Shown here piece by piece: positions 14,770 to 23,474 of a stretch of DNA of 37,036 bases. Within the stretch, counting starts at the first letter, position 1. Each line of letters begins with the position of its first letter. Position numbers and translations under genes: made by a program. The notes under the pieces were generated by a model. That model did not search any database, had not been told where the DNA came from, and was given only the letters and a program-made list of their open reading frames with translations. This DNA comes from an uncultured Opitutia bacterium (GTDB lineage Bacteria; Verrucomicrobiota; Verrucomicrobiia; Opitutales; UBA953), in the NCBI GenBank assembly GCA_903860195.1, contig CAIOPO010000131.1:1-37036 (forward strand). The letters run 5' to 3'.

Positions 14770-15371
14770 TTCGGCGGGGCTCCGAAGAGCTCAAGCTGCG
14801 CGGCCTTCACCATGTCGTAGACTCGCAGGAGCCGCAGCAGCTGGAGCGTGTCCGACTTGGCGTAGCTCTGGTTGGCCTCCACCGCCTGCACCAGGTTCTC
14901 CAGGATGGTGCGGAAGGTCAGCACATGGTCCACGCCGCTCTCCTTGAGCAGCGTGACGCTTTCGGAGCGCTGGGGCTCCTGCGCCGGGATGCCCGGCAGG
15001 ACGAGCACCTTGGAGAGGGCGCGTCCGTCGTCGGTGGTCAGGTCGGCGAAGGCCTCCTTGGCCGCCTCCACCGCCTCCTTCCTCACGAACTCGAGCAGGT
15101 CTCCCTTGCGGATCATCGTGGGCGTGACGGCCTTGGTGGTGTGCCAGCCTTTGACCGCGACGACGGCGGCCGAGAGCCCGGGCAGGTCGGAGCCGAACAG
15201 CTGGAAGGGCAGCTCGCCTCCGCGCCGCGGCGCCGGGTTGATCACCAGCAGGTCGCCTTCCTCGTCGGCGCGCTTGCGCCGGGACTGGACGGCGTACTTC
15301 CGGGACTGGCGGACGAAGAATCCGTTCATCTCGAAGTATTCACGGACCAGGCTGTCGTCGAATCCCGCCAT
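14766..15371 (-). CDS. Uncharacterised protein with PD-(D/E)XK nuclease-like N-terminal pattern
   Basis: The 201-residue product has no signal peptide or membrane segment. Its N-terminal half follows the order of restriction-endonuclease-like folds: a helix with glutamates and a GFFV turn (E11, E14, 17-20), an acidic strand EEGDLLVIN with D40 at 38-45, and a strand AVVAVKGWHT with K74 at 69-78. The E or Q normally two residues before the lysine is A72 here, so an active nuclease is doubtful. The C-terminal half is helical, with a KVLVLPGIP strand near 116-124 and a closing LQLLRLLRVYDMVKAAQLELFG helix. It is the first gene of a four-gene chain with lpxA and pdxA, overlapping lpxA by four bases. 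The fold assignment is an inference. Confidence 0.7.
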   Translation of the reverse strand: MAGFDDSLVREYFEMNGFFVRQSRKYAVQSRRKRADEEGDLLVINPAPRRGGELPFQLFGSDLPGLSAAVVAVKGWHTTKAVTPTMIRKGDLLEFVRKEAVEAAKEAFADLTTDDGRALSKVLVLPGIPAQEPQRSESVTLLKESGVDHVLTFRTILENLVQAVEANQSYAKSDTLQLLRLLRVYDMVKAAQLELFGAPPK

Positions 15372-15418
15372 CGCCGCCGGAGACTGACGCCGCCCGGCGG
15401 CTGGTCAATCCCTGCGGC

Positions 15419-16144
15419 TCAGAGCGAGTAGTCCCGGGGCGCCACCGCGAGCGTGAACTCTCCCTTGAGCGAGCCGGCCAGAAGCTCCGGGACCAGGGTC
15501 GCGAGCCGGCCGGTCTTCACCGTCTCATGGGCCTTGGTCAGCTCCCGGCCGACGCAGGCGACCCGGTCGGGCCCGAGGATCTCAAGCATCTCGCCCAGCA
15601 GCGCCTCGATGCGGTGGCAGGATTCGTGGAGCACCAGGGTCTCCTCCGCGTCCTTCGCCTCCTCGGAGAGGAATCTCCTCCGTGCCGCCGACTTCGGCTG
15701 CAGGAACCCCACGAAGCGGAAGGCGTTCGTCGGCAGTCCGCTGACTGACAGCAGGGCCACCGCGGCGCAGGGGCCCGGCACCGGTGAGACTTCGAGCCCC
15801 AGGCGCCGGCACTCGCGCACGACGCGGAATCCCGGGTCGCTCACGGCCGGCGTCCCGGCGTCGGTGACGAGCGCCACGGTCAGTCCGTCACGCACGCGCC
15901 CGGCGATCTCCTGGGCGGCGTCCCGTTCGTTGTGCTCATGGTAGGCGATCAGCCGGGGGCCCGAGATGCCGAGCAGCCGGAGCAGGTTGCCCGAGGTGCG
16001 CGTGTCCTCGCAGGCGACCAGGTCGGCGGCCGCGAGGGATTCGCGCGCACGCTGCGAGACGTCGCCGAGATTTCCCAGCGGCGTAGCGACCACCAGCAGC
16101 CGGCCCTTGCGGACGCCGGAGGGGCCGACCCCGCCGCCGGACAT
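15419..16144 (-). CDS. rsmI: 16S rRNA C1402 2'-O-methyltransferase
   Basis: RsmI methylates the ribose of C1402 in the decoding centre of 16S rRNA. The 241-residue tetrapyrrole-methylase-fold protein shows the family signatures LLVVATPLGNLGD (16-28), ACEDTRTSGNLL (44-55), YHEHNE (68-73), ALVTDAGTPAVSDPGFRVVREC (90-111) and the VPGPCAAVALLSVSGLP segment. The C-terminal part has ELTKAHETV as expected. The ATG at 16144 shares one base with the stop of the small lipoprotein gene (TGATG). It lies 47 bases upstream of the PD-(D/E)XK-like gene. Confidence 0.96.
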   Translation of the reverse strand: MSGGGVGPSGVRKGRLLVVATPLGNLGDVSQRARESLAAADLVACEDTRTSGNLLRLLGISGPRLIAYHEHNERDAAQEIAGRVRDGLTVALVTDAGTPAVSDPGFRVVRECRRLGLEVSPVPGPCAAVALLSVSGLPTNAFRFVGFLQPKSAARRRFLSEEAKDAEETLVLHESCHRIEALLGEMLEILGPDRVACVGRELTKAHETVKTGRLATLVPELLAGSLKGEFTLAVAPRDYSL

Positions 16145-16305
16145 CAGCGGAAGCCGGAGCCGGGGGTCTGCAGTCCCGGCAGTCCGCCCTGCCAGTTGGC
16201 GGGAAGCGCCTGGGGCAGGGTGTCATCGGCCCGCTTCTCGACGGTGCCGCATCCGGAGAGGATGGCGGCCGCGGCGGCCAGCAGGGCGGTGGTCAGCGGG
16301 CGCAT
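16144..16305 (-). CDS. Small lipoprotein of 53 residues
   Basis: Reading from the ATG at 16305, the product begins MRPLTTALLAAAAAILSGCG, a complete lipoprotein signal with lipobox LSGC and lipidated cysteine at position 19. The mature part is only 35 residues, with TVEKRADDTLPQALPANWQG and a Gly/Pro-rich tail. It sits one base after the stop of the coiled-coil membrane protein and shares one base with the rsmI start, so it is part of that unit and probably translationally coupled. No family is recognised. Its close linkage with the coiled-coil protein suggests the two may act together in the envelope. Confidence 0.7.
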   Translation of the reverse strand: MRPLTTALLAAAAAILSGCGTVEKRADDTLPQALPANWQGGLPGLQTPGSGFR

Positions 16306-16306
16306 G

Positions 16307-17218
16307 TCAGTTGCCGGCGGTGAAAGGCACGAGCGTCACGACCGTTCCGACTCCGACCTGCTTGAGTTCGCAGCCCGACAGGAGCTGGGCGTAGGCGACG
16401 TTGGGCCGGGCGGCGGAGACGCGCACATTGCCGGCCTTGATGCCGCCGATGAGCATCTCGAAGCCGATGTCGGCGCGCACGCCGTTGTGTTCGCCGACCG
16501 AGAAGGCGACGAGTCCGGTGGAGGCGTCGAGCGAGATGATCTTGGTCACGATGCCTTCGGCGCCGAAGCTGGGGGCGCCGGGGGCGCCGGGGGCGGCCTC
16601 GTCGGCGAGAGGGTCGCGAGGGTAGGGGGGCTTGGAATCCGACTTTCCGGCGGCCCAGCCGTAGAGCTGGACGTAGCGCCCGCGAGCCTTGTCGAGCTTC
16701 TCCTCGGCCTGGGTGACCTTGGCGATGCTCTCCTCCATCTGCTCCTTGGTGAACATGGCCGCCGTCTTCTGCTTCTCGGCCACGATCTCCTGCTTGGCGG
16801 CGTCGAGTTCGGCGGCGAGGGAGTCGCGCTTGCTGGTGGCTTCGGTGATCTGGGCCGCGAGCTCGTCACGCTTGCGGGTGAGTTCGGCGCGTTCGCCCTC
16901 GAGGGTGGCCACGTTGGCGGTGAGGCCCTCGATCTTGGTGGTCTTGTCGGCCACTTCGGCGCGGAGGTCCTTCACGTTGCCTTCGAGCTCGGCGATCTTC
17001 TTGGTCTTGGTGTCCAGCAGCGGCTTCACCTTCTGGCCGATGGCCGGCATGCGGTCCTCGAACTTGGCGGGAGCGAGGATTTCCGGATCGTTGACGGCCC
17101 AAACGGTGTTCGTCATGGCCAGCTCGATCCTGCCTTTGACGAGGAAGAAGAGCACGATCGCCGTGATCGCGAGAAGGATGGCGAGGATCCTGATGAAGGT
17201 GTTAAGCTTCTTGTTCAT
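16307..17218 (-). CDS. Membrane-anchored coiled-coil protein, function unknown
   Basis: The 303-residue product has one N-terminal transmembrane segment (about 10-27) with a preceding positive charge cluster, so the rest should face the periplasm. Residues about 65-180 form a long coiled coil rich in Lys, Glu, Ala and Leu. A Gly/Ala/Pro linker (about 202-213) leads to a beta-rich C-terminal domain of about 90 residues with GIVTKIISLDASTGLVAFSVG and a closing VGTVVTLVPF strand. This layout resembles MreC-like or envelope-scaffold proteins, but no signature of a named family was seen. It follows pgi by 14 bases and is followed at once by the small lipoprotein. Confidence 0.8.
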   Translation of the reverse strand: MNKKLNTFIRILAILLAITAIVLFFLVKGRIELAMTNTVWAVNDPEILAPAKFEDRMPAIGQKVKPLLDTKTKKIAELEGNVKDLRAEVADKTTKIEGLTANVATLEGERAELTRKRDELAAQITEATSKRDSLAAELDAAKQEIVAEKQKTAAMFTKEQMEESIAKVTQAEEKLDKARGRYVQLYGWAAGKSDSKPPYPRDPLADEAAPGAPGAPSFGAEGIVTKIISLDASTGLVAFSVGEHNGVRADIGFEMLIGGIKAGNVRVSAARPNVAYAQLLSGCELKQVGVGTVVTLVPFTAGN

Positions 17219-17232
17219 GGGGTGGGCTGGGG

Positions 17233-18825
17233 TCAGGTATGTCGGAAGAGGGTTTTCGCCGGATCCTCATCGGGTCTGGCGGATACGGAGCCTGGGTTGG
17301 CGGCCACGTGGAGAAGGATTTTGTAGACCAGCTCATCCGACCCTTCAAGCCCGTTTTCCCCGCATATTTCCGAGCAATTCATCCATCTTCCTCGTTGGGC
17401 CTTGAGCGCGGAGACGGCCTTTTCGCGGAGGACCAGGGCCGCCGTGGCCGCCTTCTTCCCGGCCTCCACGCCGGGCTGGTGGTAGGCGTTGATGCCGATG
17501 AGGGAGGCGTACAGCCCGACCGCCCTTTCGAAGAGCGCGATGAGCATGCCGACCGTCCGGGCGTCCACCCGTTCCACGGTGATGGTGATGCTCGCCCGGC
17601 CGCCGCCCGACAGGGCTTCGCGCGTCCCCAGCAGGAAGGCCTGGAGATAGTCGCCGGAAGTCACGCCGGGCTCGACCTCGGGCGAGGCGCCCTCGCGGTC
17701 CCTCAGGACCTCGATGAAGACCGCGAAGAAGTTGTCCACGCCGTCGCGCAGCTGCTGCACGTAGGCGTGCTGGTCGGTCGATCCCTTGTTGCCGTAGACC
17801 GTGAGCCCTTGGTTCACGCGGACTCCCTGGAGGTCGAGCTCCTTGCCGAGCGATTCCATGACGAGCTGCTGAAGGTAGCGCGAGAGGAGCAGCAGCCGGT
17901 CCTTGTAGGGCAGCACGACCATCGCTTTCGAGCCGCGTCCGTCCGTCAGGTGGTGCCAGGCCAGGGCGAGCCGGGCCGCCGGATTGCGCGTCGCGTCGGG
18001 GACGCGGGTCAGTTCGTCCATCCGTGCGGCGCCCGCCAGCAGCCCCCGGATGTCCAGCCCCTGGAGCGCCGCGGGGAGCAGCCCCACGGGCCCCAGCTCG
18101 CTCGTGCGGCCTCCGACCCAGTCCCACATCGGAAAACGGGCGAGCCAGCCATCACGCGCGGCCACGCCGTCGAGCTGGCTCCCTTCGCCCGTCACGGCGA
18201 CCGCATGGCGGGCGAAGCTGAGTCCGGCCGCTTGCCAACGGGCGGCTGCTTCGAGCTGTCCGTTGCGCGGTTCGGGCGTGCTGCCGGACTTGGAGGTCAC
18301 GACGGCCAGCGTCGTGCCCAGTCGCCCCTCGAGTCCGTCGAAGACGCGGTCGAAGCCGTCCGGATCGGTGTTGTCGATGAAGTGCACCCGCATCCGGTCC
18401 GTCTTGCCGCCCAGGGCGTCGGCCACGAACTGCGGCCCGAGCGCCGAGCCGCCGATGCCGATGCAGAGCAGGTCGGTGAAGGCGCCCTTCTCGCCGCGCA
18501 CGCGGCCGGAGTGCACGTCACGGGCGAAGGTCTCCACCGCCCCGACCGCGGAGCGGATGGCGTCGGCCGTGGGTGCGTCCGGCGCGAGCTCGGGAGCGCG
18601 CAGCCAGTAGTGTCCGACCATGCGCTTCTCATCCGGGTTGGCGACGGCGCCCTTTTCAAGCGCGGCCATCGCTTCGAAGGCGCGCCGCATCGCCGCCTGC
18701 ATCTTCGCGGCGTGCCCCTCGGGGCCGGGCGCCCGGCTCAGGTCGAGCGAGAAGCCGTCGGCGGTGAAGTTCAGGAGTCCCGTGCGGAAGCGTTCGAAGG
18801 AGGAGGCCACGTCCTCATTTCGCAC
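17233..18825 (-). CDS. pgi: Glucose-6-phosphate isomerase
   Basis: The enzyme interconverts glucose 6-phosphate and fructose 6-phosphate. The product (530 residues with this start) has the two SIS domains: [19 protein letters not shown], the phosphate-binding [48 protein letters not shown] and the closing [17 protein letters not shown]. No ATG is suitably placed. Two in-frame GTGs are possible, at 18825 and 18810. The first has GGAG about six bases upstream; the second gives an N-terminus of the length expected before GFSLDLSRA. The best-spaced ATG (18818) is out of frame. It follows ilvD in the same direction, with about 40 bases between. Confidence 0.93.
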   Translation of the reverse strand: MRNEDVASSFERFRTGLLNFTADGFSLDLSRAPGPEGHAAKMQAAMRRAFEAMAALEKGAVANPDEKRMVGHYWLRAPELAPDAPTADAIRSAVGAVETFARDVHSGRVRGEKGAFTDLLCIGIGGSALGPQFVADALGGKTDRMRVHFIDNTDPDGFDRVFDGLEGRLGTTLAVVTSKSGSTPEPRNGQLEAAARWQAAGLSFARHAVAVTGEGSQLDGVAARDGWLARFPMWDWVGGRTSELGPVGLLPAALQGLDIRGLLAGAARMDELTRVPDATRNPAARLALAWHHLTDGRGSKAMVVLPYKDRLLLLSRYLQQLVMESLGKELDLQGVRVNQGLTVYGNKGSTDQHAYVQQLRDGVDNFFAVFIEVLRDREGASPEVEPGVTSGDYLQAFLLGTREALSGGGRASITITVERVDARTVGMLIALFERAVGLYASLIGINAYHQPGVEAGKKAATAALVLREKAVSALKAQRGRWMNCSEICGENGLEGSDELVYKILLHVAANPGSVSARPDEDPAKTLFRHT

Positions 18826-18866
18826 CGGCTCCTCCGGTTGGCAACACAGTACAGCCCGTCCGCGCC

Positions 18867-20555
18867 TCAGTCCCCGTCGGTGATCGCCCCGCGCGAGGCG
18901 GAGGAGACCAGCTTGGCGTACTTGGCGAGGGTGCCGCGGCGCTCCTTGCACGGCGCCGGCTTCCATCCGGACAGTCGGCGCGCGATCTCCTCCGCGGGCA
19001 CGTCCAGGTTGATCTCGTTCTTCACGGCGTCGATGGTGATCACGTCCCCGTCCTTGACCACGGCGAGCGTCCCGCCGGAGGCCGCCTCGGGCGTGATGTG
19101 TCCGACCACGAAGCCGTGGCTGCCGCCCGAAAAACGTCCGTCCGTGATGAGCGCCACGGTCTTGCCGAGCCCCTTGCCCATGATGGCGCTGGTGGGTCCG
19201 AGCATCTCCCGCATGCCGGGACCGCCCTTCGGACCTTCGTTGCGGATCACGATCACGTGGCCGTCGCTCACCTTGCCGTCCAGGATGCCGCGCAGGGCGT
19301 TCTCCTCGGACTCGAACACGATGGCCTTGCCCGTGAAGCTGCTGCCCTCCTTGCCGGTGATCTTGGCGACGGCGCCTTCGGGCGCGAGGTTGCCGCGGAG
19401 GATGCGCAGGTGGCTGTCGGCCTTCACCGGATTCGAGAAGGGCCTGACCACGTCCTGGTCGGCGGAGTAGGGGCCGACGGTGGCGAGGTTCTCCGCCACG
19501 GTGCGGCCGGTGACCGTCATGCAGTCGCCATGGAGCAGGCCCTTGTCCAGGAGCATCTTCAGCAGGGGCTGCAGTCCGCCGATGCGCACGAAGTGCGCCA
19601 TGTTGTACTTGCCGCTGGGCTTGAGGTCGGCGAGCACCGGGACCTTGCGTCCGACGCGCTCGAAGTCCTCCAGCGTGAGCGTCACGCCGGCGGAGTGCGC
19701 CATGGCGATCAGGTGCATCACGGCGTTGGTCGAGCCGCCCAGCGCGATGACGACGGTGATCGCGTTCTCGAAGGCCTTCTTGCTCAGGATGTCGGAGGGG
19801 CGGATGTTGCGCTTGAGGAGTTCGACCACCGCGCGGCCGGCGCGTTCGCAGTCGGCCAGCTTGTCCTTGGAGTTGGCGAGCTGGGCGGAGCTGTCAGGCA
19901 GGCTCAGGCCGAGGGCCTCGATGGCGCTCGCCATGGTGTTGGCCGTGTACATGCCGCCGCACGAGCCTTCGCCCGGGATGGAGCAGGATTCGATCTCCTT
20001 GAGCTCGGCGTCGCCGATCTGCTTGCCGGCGTGCTTGCCGACGGCCTCGAAGACCGTGACGATGTCGGCGGCCTGGCCGCGGTGCAGGCCCGGCACGATC
20101 GTCCCGCCGTAGACGAAGACGGAGGGGCGGTTGAGGCGCGCCATGGCCATCACGCAGGCGGGCATGTTCTTGTCGCAGCCGCCGATGGTCACCAGTCCGT
20201 CGAAGCCCTCGGCGCCGGCGACGGCCTCGATGGAGTCGGCGATGATCTCCCGCGAGACCAGGGAGTAGCGCATGCCCGGGGTGCCCATCGAGATGCCGTC
20301 CGAGACGGTGATGGTGCCGAAGATGACGGCCTTGCCGCCCGCCGCGTCAGCGCCGCGGGCCGCCTCGTCGGCGAGGCGGTCGATGTGCATGTTGCAGGGG
20401 GTGACCATGGACCAGGTCGAGGCGACGCCCACCACCGACTTGCCGAAGTCGGCGTCGCTGAAGCCGACCGCTCGCAGCATGGCCCGGCTGGGCGCGCGGT
20501 CGGGTCCGTCGACGACGATGGAGGAGTGCTGGCGGCTGGATGCGGGCGTGGTCAT
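18867..20555 (-). CDS. ilvD: Dihydroxy-acid dehydratase
   Basis: IlvD dehydrates 2,3-dihydroxy acids to 2-keto acids in isoleucine, valine and pantothenate synthesis, using an Fe-S cluster. The 562-residue product has the three expected cluster cysteines: C54 (VTPCNMH), C127 ([10 protein letters not shown]) and C199 ([14 protein letters not shown]). Other signatures are [12 protein letters not shown] and the C-terminal [22 protein letters not shown]. The ATG at 20555 begins just before the family's usual N-terminus; an ATG 16 codons upstream (20603) falls in the likely promoter region. No Shine-Dalgarno site is visible; the leader is C/A-rich. It is divergent from scpB, and no other ilv gene is in the window. 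Confidence 0.97.
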   Translation of the reverse strand: MTTPASSRQHSSIVVDGPDRAPSRAMLRAVGFSDADFGKSVVGVASTWSMVTPCNMHIDRLADEAARGADAAGGKAVIFGTITVSDGISMGTPGMRYSLVSREIIADSIEAVAGAEGFDGLVTIGGCDKNMPACVMAMARLNRPSVFVYGGTIVPGLHRGQAADIVTVFEAVGKHAGKQIGDAELKEIESCSIPGEGSCGGMYTANTMASAIEALGLSLPDSSAQLANSKDKLADCERAGRAVVELLKRNIRPSDILSKKAFENAITVVIALGGSTNAVMHLIAMAHSAGVTLTLEDFERVGRKVPVLADLKPSGKYNMAHFVRIGGLQPLLKMLLDKGLLHGDCMTVTGRTVAENLATVGPYSADQDVVRPFSNPVKADSHLRILRGNLAPEGAVAKITGKEGSSFTGKAIVFESEENALRGILDGKVSDGHVIVIRNEGPKGGPGMREMLGPTSAIMGKGLGKTVALITDGRFSGGSHGFVVGHITPEAASGGTLAVVKDGDVITIDAVKNEINLDVPAEEIARRLSGWKPAPCKERRGTLAKYAKLVSSASRGAITDGD

Positions 20556-20591
20556 GTTCTTTGGAAAGTCTGCGGTTGTCAGTGGGTCCCT

Positions 20592-20612
20592 CCCGCCTAT
20601 CAAAAAGGCGGG
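20592..20612. promoter_or_regulatory. Hairpin in the ilvD-scpB divergent region
   Basis: CCCGCCT (20592-20598) and AGGCGGG (20606-20612) form a perfect 7-bp stem around the 7-base loop ATCAAAA. It lies in the 119-base space between the divergent ilvD and scpB starts, about 40 bases from the ilvD ATG. It could be part of the ilvD leader or a protein-binding palindrome. No leader peptide rich in branched-chain codons was found, so classical attenuation is not supported. Confidence 0.35.
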
Positions 20613-20674
20613 CGAGGGCGGACTTTGAGCCGCCCGACCCCAGCCGACAACCCGATTTAAAAGTCCGCCGTCCC

Positions 20675-21421
20675 GTGGAATTCAATCTCAAGAAGATCAT
20701 CAAGGCCCTGCTGCTCTCGACCTCCGAGGCGGTGTCCATCAAGGACATCCAGAAGGTCGTGCAACGCTACCATGCGCAGGCCGCCGCTCCGACGGAAGCG
20801 CCCGAAGGCCAGCCGGCCGAGCCGGCTCCCGCGGCCGCGCCCGTGCAGGAGGTGATCCAGGACATCATCGACCAGGTGCCCACGCTGCTCACCGCGACGC
20901 AGATCCGCGAGGCCGTCGACGCCCTCGAGGCCGAGATGCGCGAGTCCAACGACTCCTGCCGGATCCTCCAGGGGCCCGAGGGCTTCCGTCTGGTCATCTC
21001 GCCCGCTTACTCGGACTGGGTGCGTCTCCTGCGCGGCGAGCCGCGTCCGCAGCGGCTCAGTCCCGCCGCGCTGGAGACGCTCTCAATCGTCGCCTACCGC
21101 CAGCCGGTGACCCGCCCCGAGATGGAGGCCATCCGCGGCGTGTCCGTCGACAGCGCCCTGACGCGCCTGCTCGAGCTAGAGCTCGTCGCCGTCACCGGCC
21201 GGGCCGACCTGCCCGGGCGTCCCATCCAGTACGGCACGACGGACCGGTTCCTCGACTTCACCGGGCTGCGCTCCCTGGGCGAGCTGCCGTCCTCGGACGT
21301 CCTCTCGCCCGCCCAGATCTCCGAGTGGATCACCCGCGCCACCGCGCCGGTCGCGGTCGGCGACGCCGACGTGGGGCTGCCCGCCGAGCAGGAAGGCGGC
21401 TCCGAGCCCGCACCGCAGTGA
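20675..21421 (+). CDS. scpB: Segregation and condensation protein B
   Basis: ScpB forms the condensin complex with SMC and ScpA and helps compact and separate chromosomes. The 248-residue product starts with GTG at 20675, giving an N-terminus EFNLKKIIKALLLSTSEAVSIKDIQKV that fits the first winged helix. A Pro/Ala/Glu-rich insert follows (about 32-58). The signature LSPAALETLSIVAYRQPVTRPEMEAIRGVSVDSALTRLLELELVAVTGR lies at about 127-175, followed by GRPIQYGTTDRFLDFTGL of the second winged helix. The frame is open upstream into ilvD's leader, but nothing conserved is there. scpA and smc are not in the window. It ends one base before pheA. Confidence 0.94.
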   Translation: MEFNLKKIIKALLLSTSEAVSIKDIQKVVQRYHAQAAAPTEAPEGQPAEPAPAAAPVQEVIQDIIDQVPTLLTATQIREAVDALEAEMRESNDSCRILQGPEGFRLVISPAYSDWVRLLRGEPRPQRLSPAALETLSIVAYRQPVTRPEMEAIRGVSVDSALTRLLELELVAVTGRADLPGRPIQYGTTDRFLDFTGLRSLGELPSSDVLSPAQISEWITRATAPVAVGDADVGLPAEQEGGSEPAPQ

Positions 21422-21422
21422 C

Positions 21423-22490
21423 ATGAGCCTCGAAGAGCACCGCCGCGAGGTCGACCGCATCGACCGTGAGATCCTCGCCCTGCTCGGGCGCAGGCTCGAG
21501 GTGGCGCGTCTCATCGGCGAGGCGAAGCAGCGCGCAGGAGCCCCCGTCTACGCGCCGCAGCGCGAGGAGCAGGTGCTGCGTTCCCTGACCGACGCGGCGC
21601 CGGGCATCCCCGCCTCGGGAGTGCGCGCGGTGTTCCGCGAAGTCATCTCCCTTTCCATCGGTGCGCAGATGCAGAAGCCCGTCGCCTACCTCGGGCCCGA
21701 GGGGTCCTTCACGCAGCAGGCACAGGTCCGCGCCTTCGGCTCAAGCGTTCCGGCCATGCCCCTGCGCTCCATCGCGGACGTCTTCGCCGCGGTCGAGTCC
21801 GGGGAGTCCTCCTACGGCGTCGTGCCGGTCGAGAATTCCACGGAGGGCGTCGTCAGCCATTCGCTGGACCTGCTGGCGGAGTCCGAACTGAAGGTCGTCG
21901 CCCAGGTGACGCTCTCCGTGGAGCAGTGCCTGGTCGGCCAGGGTCCGCTTTCCGAGGTGCGGCAGGTGCTCTCCAAGGACATCGCCCTGGCCCAGTGCCG
22001 CGGCTGGCTTTCACGTCATCTGCCCGGCGCCGCGCTCACCGAGACCGACAGCACCGCTGCCGCGGTCGAACAGGTGGCGCGTGAGCCGGCCGGCCGCGCC
22101 GCCGTCGCTTCCGCCTCCGCCGCCGAATCGCGCGGAGTCCCGATCCTCGCCCGCGGCATCCAGGACCGGCGCGACAACGCCACGCGCTTCTTCGTGATCG
22201 GCGCGGCCGCCAATCCGCCCGGCGCCCAGGAGGAGGTCACCAGCGTCGTGCTGGCGCTCAAGCATGAGCCCGGTTCGCTGCAGGCGGCGCTCAAGGCCTT
22301 TTCCGACCGAGGCATCAACCTGATCCGCATCGAGTCGCGTCCGAGCCGTCGCCGGGCCTGGGAATACCAGTTCTTCATCGACTTTCCGGGACACTGGGAG
22401 ACGCCGGCCGTCCAGGAGGCCGTCAAGGAGCTCAAGGGCCGGTGCGAGGTCGTCAAATGGCTGGGCAGCTATCCCCAGTCGGCCGGATGA
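21423..22490 (+). CDS. pheA: Chorismate mutase / prephenate dehydratase (P-protein)
   Basis: This bifunctional enzyme turns chorismate into prephenate and then phenylpyruvate for phenylalanine synthesis. The 355-residue protein has an AroQ-type chorismate mutase domain (about 1-85, with RREVDRIDREILALLGRRLEVARLIGEAK), a prephenate dehydratase domain (about 88-270, YLGPEGSFTQQA, VVPVENSTEGVV and DNATRFFVIG) and a C-terminal ACT domain (about 275-350, LKHEPGSLQAALKAFSDRGINLIRIESRPSR) that carries feedback inhibition by phenylalanine in homologues. All key motifs are present. It follows scpB by one base and its stop overlaps the MCE gene start by four bases (ATGA). Confidence 0.96.
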   Translation: MSLEEHRREVDRIDREILALLGRRLEVARLIGEAKQRAGAPVYAPQREEQVLRSLTDAAPGIPASGVRAVFREVISLSIGAQMQKPVAYLGPEGSFTQQAQVRAFGSSVPAMPLRSIADVFAAVESGESSYGVVPVENSTEGVVSHSLDLLAESELKVVAQVTLSVEQCLVGQGPLSEVRQVLSKDIALAQCRGWLSRHLPGAALTETDSTAAAVEQVAREPAGRAAVASASAAESRGVPILARGIQDRRDNATRFFVIGAAANPPGAQEEVTSVVLALKHEPGSLQAALKAFSDRGINLIRIESRPSRRRAWEYQFFIDFPGHWETPAVQEAVKELKGRCEVVKWLGSYPQSAG

Positions 22491-23428
22491 GCCGTCGCGC
22501 GCTGGGAGGAGTCCTCCTGGCCCTCGCGTCGGTCGTCCTCGTCCTGTCCGTCTGGTCCTGGTGGCGGGCCTGGTCCGCGCCCCTTGTGTCCGTGATCGTG
22601 CGTCCGGAGTTCTCCGTGCAGGGCGTCACCTCCGGCACGCCGGTCCGCGTGCGCGGCGTGGCGGTCGGCCAGGTCTCTTCCATCGGTCTGCATCAGGACG
22701 CTTCGGGTCGGCTGAGGCCGGAGCTTCTGCTGAGTCTCGACCCGGAGTCACTGGAGGACCGTGGATTCGCCGATCGGCTCAGGGAGGACAAGCTGTCCGA
22801 GGAAGTCGCGCGCGGTCTCGTGGCGCGGCTCGTGACGGTCAGCCCCGCCTCCGGCCTCCTGCAGGTCGAGTTGCTCTGGGAGCCGGGCGTCGCGATTCCC
22901 GCCGGACTCTCCCGCGGCGAGATACCCGCCACCGGCGGCACGTTGCAGCAGACTTATGAGCGGCTCGCGGCCGGGTTCGACGAGGCCGCCCGCCGCGACC
23001 TTTCACTGATCGCCGCGGAGCTCGAGGCCGACCTTGACCGCTGGCTCCCATCCACCGATCCCGCCCGGGCCGAGGCGCTCAACGCTGACTGGCTGTCCCG
23101 TTCGGACCGTCTCGCGGTCGCCGCCCGGGACGTCGCCGAAGGCGCAGCCCTGGCCGACGCCGCCCGCGCCTGCCGCGAACTCCGTGAGGCCGTCGAGGCG
23201 GCCGACGCCGCCGTCTCGCCCGAGAAGCTCGCCCTCCTTCAGGTGCGACTTGCGGACGCCTCGGCCGCCCTCGGTTCGGTCGCCGCAGCGCTGGAATCCT
23301 CCCGCGGCGTCATGGAAGGAGCCTCCGCCGACCTCTCCGCCGCCTTCCGCGGCGTGTCCGAAGCCGCCAAGGCCTGGAAGGCCAAGGCCCGCGGACTGAC
23401 CACCGAGCCGCTGCCGCCGGGCAGGTGA
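22487..23428 (+). CDS. MCE (MlaD-like) domain protein
   Basis: The 313-residue product has one N-terminal transmembrane segment (about 6-26) and an MCE domain right after it (about 32-115), with the typical SVQGVTSGTPVRVRGVAVGQVSSIGL and a strand-rich LLQVELLWEPG. MCE proteins form hexameric rings in the periplasm that carry lipids between membranes. The remaining 190 residues are helical and Ala/Glu/Arg-rich, probably a coiled coil that could extend the ring into a tube. No MlaE permease or MlaF ATPase gene is next to it. The ATG at 22487 overlaps the pheA stop (ATGA), so expression is coupled to pheA. Confidence 0.82.
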   Translation: MSRRALGGVLLALASVVLVLSVWSWWRAWSAPLVSVIVRPEFSVQGVTSGTPVRVRGVAVGQVSSIGLHQDASGRLRPELLLSLDPESLEDRGFADRLREDKLSEEVARGLVARLVTVSPASGLLQVELLWEPGVAIPAGLSRGEIPATGGTLQQTYERLAAGFDEAARRDLSLIAAELEADLDRWLPSTDPARAEALNADWLSRSDRLAVAARDVAEGAALADAARACRELREAVEAADAAVSPEKLALLQVRLADASAALGSVAAALESSRGVMEGASADLSAAFRGVSEAAKAWKAKARGLTTEPLPPGR

Positions 23429-23460
23429 ACAGGCTTGCCGCCCCCTCCGGGGGCGGGGTT

Positions 23461-23468
23461 AGGTGGGG
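23461..23468 (+). promoter_or_regulatory. Shine-Dalgarno site deciding the glyS start
   Basis: AGGTGGGG ends six bases before the ATG at 23475. It supports that start over the in-frame GTG at 23463, which lies inside the site. It is one of the few clear ribosome-binding sites in this window. Confidence 0.6.
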
Positions 23469-23474
23469 TCAGCC

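Noticed and set aside
17239-19470. A 743-codon open frame on the plus strand opposite pgi and ilvD
   Set aside because: It lies entirely antisense to two conserved enzymes and has no signal, domain or start site support; it is a high-GC shadow frame.
20556-20674. Classical attenuator or branched-chain amino acid leader for ilvD
   Set aside because: A single hairpin is present but no leader peptide rich in Ile, Val or Leu codons and no T-run follows.
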